35,637 nucleotides of DNA from JAFMPW01 sp040830565. GTDB lineage: Bacteria > Bacteroidota > Bacteroidia > Flavobacteriales > Flavobacteriaceae. Shown in pieces: positions 34,323 through 35,637 of the stretch. Position 1 is the stretch's first letter; every line of letters begins with the position of its first letter. The notes beneath the pieces were generated by a model. The model saw only the letters and a list, made by a program, of their open reading frames with translations, searched no databases and was not told the DNA's origin. The translations under genes were made by a program, and so were the position numbers. Location: positions 1 to 35,637 of the forward strand of contig JBFOMC010000031.1 in the NCBI GenBank assembly GCA_040830565.1, read 5' to 3'.

Positions 34323-34733
34323 ATGCAACCAAAACCTATTAAATGGCTTTGTGTGCTTATCCTTGCCGATTTCGGCATTGTGATGGGAGTGCTGTCTGTC
34401 AATGGCCTTACCCAGAAACTCGAACCCTATTTATGGTTGTTGTTTGGAATCATAAGCGCCTATGTGCTTGTTAAAAAAGTCCGATATAGGCTTTTCTTTC
34501 ACAGTGTATTGTTAGGAGTCCTTTGGGCGGTGGTGAATGCCCTTATTCAAGTTCTTTTCTTCGATTCTTTCCTTGCTAACAATCCGGCCGACGCCCTGGC
34601 TTTTGAGGAACTTACCGTTATTGAACCCAAAATATTCGTACTTCTTTTCAGTCCCATCTATGGATTACTGATGGGTATAGTCATTGGTGTGCTATCCTTA
34701 TTGCTTAAAAAGATCCTCAGTCCAAAGGCTTAA
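34323..34733 (+). CDS. Hypothetical four-helix membrane protein
   Basis: A 136-residue protein with four hydrophobic segments (about 8-26, 35-50, 57-80 and 105-130) and a short acidic loop (ADALAFEELTVIEP) between helices 3 and 4. No domain is recognised. It ends by overlapping the convergent small secreted gene's stop by four bases, both stops lying in one TTAA. Confidence 0.7.
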   Translation: MQPKPIKWLCVLILADFGIVMGVLSVNGLTQKLEPYLWLLFGIISAYVLVKKVRYRLFFHSVLLGVLWAVVNALIQVLFFDSFLANNPADALAFEELTVIEPKIFVLLFSPIYGLLMGIVIGVLSLLLKKILSPKA

Positions 34734-34963
34734 GCTAATTTAGCCTTGTTTCTCTTAGTAGTAAATGAAAGCGCTTTTTTTACTCTAGAATTACTTCTTC
34801 TATACAGTCTGGCAACCTCAGTCTTAACTTCTTTAGCATCTTCAGTAGAAGTGGTAACAATACCTAGTTCTATAGTCACAACTTTGATCTCAGTTTTAGT
34901 ATCCTGAGCCTGTGCTGCGAATCCGATAAAAAGTACAAAAATTAAAGTTACAATTGCTTTCAT
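34730..34963 (-). CDS. Small secreted protein, RVKKALSF family (copy 2)
   Basis: A 77-residue paralog of 23612-23869: signal peptide MKAIVTLIFVLFIGFAAQAQ, acidic-polar middle (TEIKVVTIELGIV), and basic C-terminus with ARLYRRSNSRVKKALSF and TKRNKAKLA. It is eight residues shorter, mostly in the middle. The tail matches at 24 of 28 positions, whereas the middle is more variable, so selection acts mainly on the C-terminus. No small partner gene like the 41-residue one follows; its 3' end meets the convergent membrane gene. Confidence 0.8.
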   Translation of the reverse strand: MKAIVTLIFVLFIGFAAQAQDTKTEIKVVTIELGIVTTSTEDAKEVKTEVARLYRRSNSRVKKALSFTTKRNKAKLA

Positions 34964-35044
34964 GACTTGGGGTCGTTTTATATAAATAAAACGGCCTGTC
35001 CCATATCAGAAGCGGTTCCAAATCGTCCAAAAACCCATATTTTT

Positions 35045-35088
35045 CGGTATCTGACAAATTCTCGGATAAAGTGTAAAAAATCCTCGGT
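35045..35088 (-). promoter_or_regulatory. Conserved upstream element of the small secreted family (copy 2)
   Basis: Same 44-base element as at 23951-23994: CGGTA and CGGT 40 bases apart, GATAAAGTGTAAAAAA between, 82 bases from the start codon. Downstream on the coding strand both copies also share GATTTG and an ACAG(G)CCGTT...ATTTA stretch, probably the core promoter. Confidence 0.65.
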
Positions 35089-35151
35089 GAGTGTAATTGT
35101 GCTCCGGAACACATGAACGATTGTATTAGGTATTTCACCGATATACCTCGT

Positions 35152-35637
35152 TCATAATTTGAGCAGTAGATTGGGATCAGGGCAATTTTTCATGTAAGAA
35201 TCCAGATCTGCGGCATTACTTACTCCGGGATAGTCCCCATTGTTGCCCTGCAAGTCTCCAATAAGTTGAAAATGAAGATGTGGTGCATAATTTACATTGA
35301 CATCTGGTGTTCCCAGGTTTCCTAATGGATCTCCCTGTTTAAATGGCCTTCCTACGTACAAGGAATCCAGCGAAGAAAGAGAAAGGTGTCCATAAAGTGT
35401 ATAAAATGGACGATTAAATACATGGTGCTCCAAAATGATTGTAGGACCATAATCTCCCCGGGTATTGTTATTTCTAAAACTGTGAACTTTACCATCTAAT
35501 GGAGTTCTGACCTCAGTTCCAGCCCTGGTCCAAAAATCAATACCCAGGTGAATATTTCTGGGATCCGTCCCATCCTCTTCAAAATTTTCATAACTGTCGT
35601 ACAAATTGCGCCTTTCGAGATATCCTCCGAAGGCGAC
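35152..35637 (-). CDS. M23 family (LytM) metallopeptidase, N-terminus beyond window
   Basis: The frame is open to the right edge, so the gene is cut at its 5' end; 161 residues are visible, starting VAFGGYLERRN. LytM zinc ligands appear in NIHLGIDFW (His and Asp) and in PHLHFQLIG (His-x-His), and LYGHLSL supplies the catalytic histidine region. DYGPTIILEH and PLDGKVHSF are typical of the fold. It may cleave peptidoglycan cross-links, or act as a secreted peptidase. The missing N-terminus hides any signal peptide. Confidence 0.9.
   Translation of the reverse strand, partial: VAFGGYLERRNLYDSYENFEEDGTDPRNIHLGIDFWTRAGTEVRTPLDGKVHSFRNNNTRGDYGPTIILEHHVFNRPFYTLYGHLSLSSLDSLYVGRPFKQGDPLGNLGTPDVNVNYAPHLHFQLIGDLQGNNGDYPGVSNAADLDSYMKNCPDPNLLLKL

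Overview
The window reads as chromosomal DNA of a marine-type Flavobacteriaceae (Bacteroidota). Signs of this are Bacteroidota promoters of the form TTG-N19..22-TAnnTTTG, a long SecA with the Bacteroidota insertion and no zinc tail, an Lnb-type lipoprotein N-acyltransferase, a conserved DUF2795 small acidic protein, many weak or absent Shine-Dalgarno sites, and small secreted proteins of a kind I associate with flavobacteria. No tRNA, rRNA, CRISPR, phage or insertion sequence was seen, so this is largely core genome with a few accessory-looking gaps.

Layout. 1-1535 (-): recQ, cut by the window edge. 1642-4436 (+): kdsD (Kdo precursor), tatC and lptB, all envelope biogenesis. 4454-5200 (-): pssA. 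5312-9078 (+): lnb, an ABC-F ATPase, an internally shortened methyltransferase relative and a 47-residue membrane peptide. 9190-13743 (+): cobalamin adenosyltransferase, DUF2795 protein with its own promoter and terminator, and secA. 13744-14563: an 820-base gap holding a chain of strong stem-loops, including a three-way junction, that ends in a terminator-like hairpin. 14564-15958: a Tat-exported Gfo/Idh/MocA oxidoreductase. 16132-18779: two tandem paralogous histidine kinases without response regulators. 18879-23125: secreted M14 carboxypeptidase and secreted amidohydrolase, followed by repeat-rich spacers. 23439-23869 (-): two very small genes. 24126-25669: DUF3592 protein and GAPDH, convergent. 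25842-27351: a 40-residue peptide gene, a TetR-operator-like palindrome, a VOC protein and a YafY/WYL regulator. 27401-30168: CotH-like protein (-) and secreted aminopeptidase P (+). 30224-34223: ybbP/ybbA-like ABC transporter (-) divergent from a tesA-like lipoprotein esterase. 34323-35637: a membrane protein, a second member of the small secreted family, and an M23 peptidase cut by the edge.

How the parts relate. Much of the window builds or serves the cell envelope: KdsD and LptB (lipopolysaccharide), PssA (phospholipid), Lnb (lipoprotein acylation), SecA and TatC (export), the YbbAP/TesA set and M23 peptidase. Three extracytoplasmic hydrolases (M14, amidohydrolase, M24) suggest peptide and metabolite scavenging.

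The best candidates for something undescribed are (1) the structured element at 13881-14346, and (2) a pair of small secreted proteins 11 kb apart, with near-identical basic C-termini and a shared 44-bp upstream element placed exactly 82 bases from both start codons. A 40-residue peptide gene with a private terminator and operator-like palindrome is a third. All functions are inferred by eye from motifs; no database search was run.
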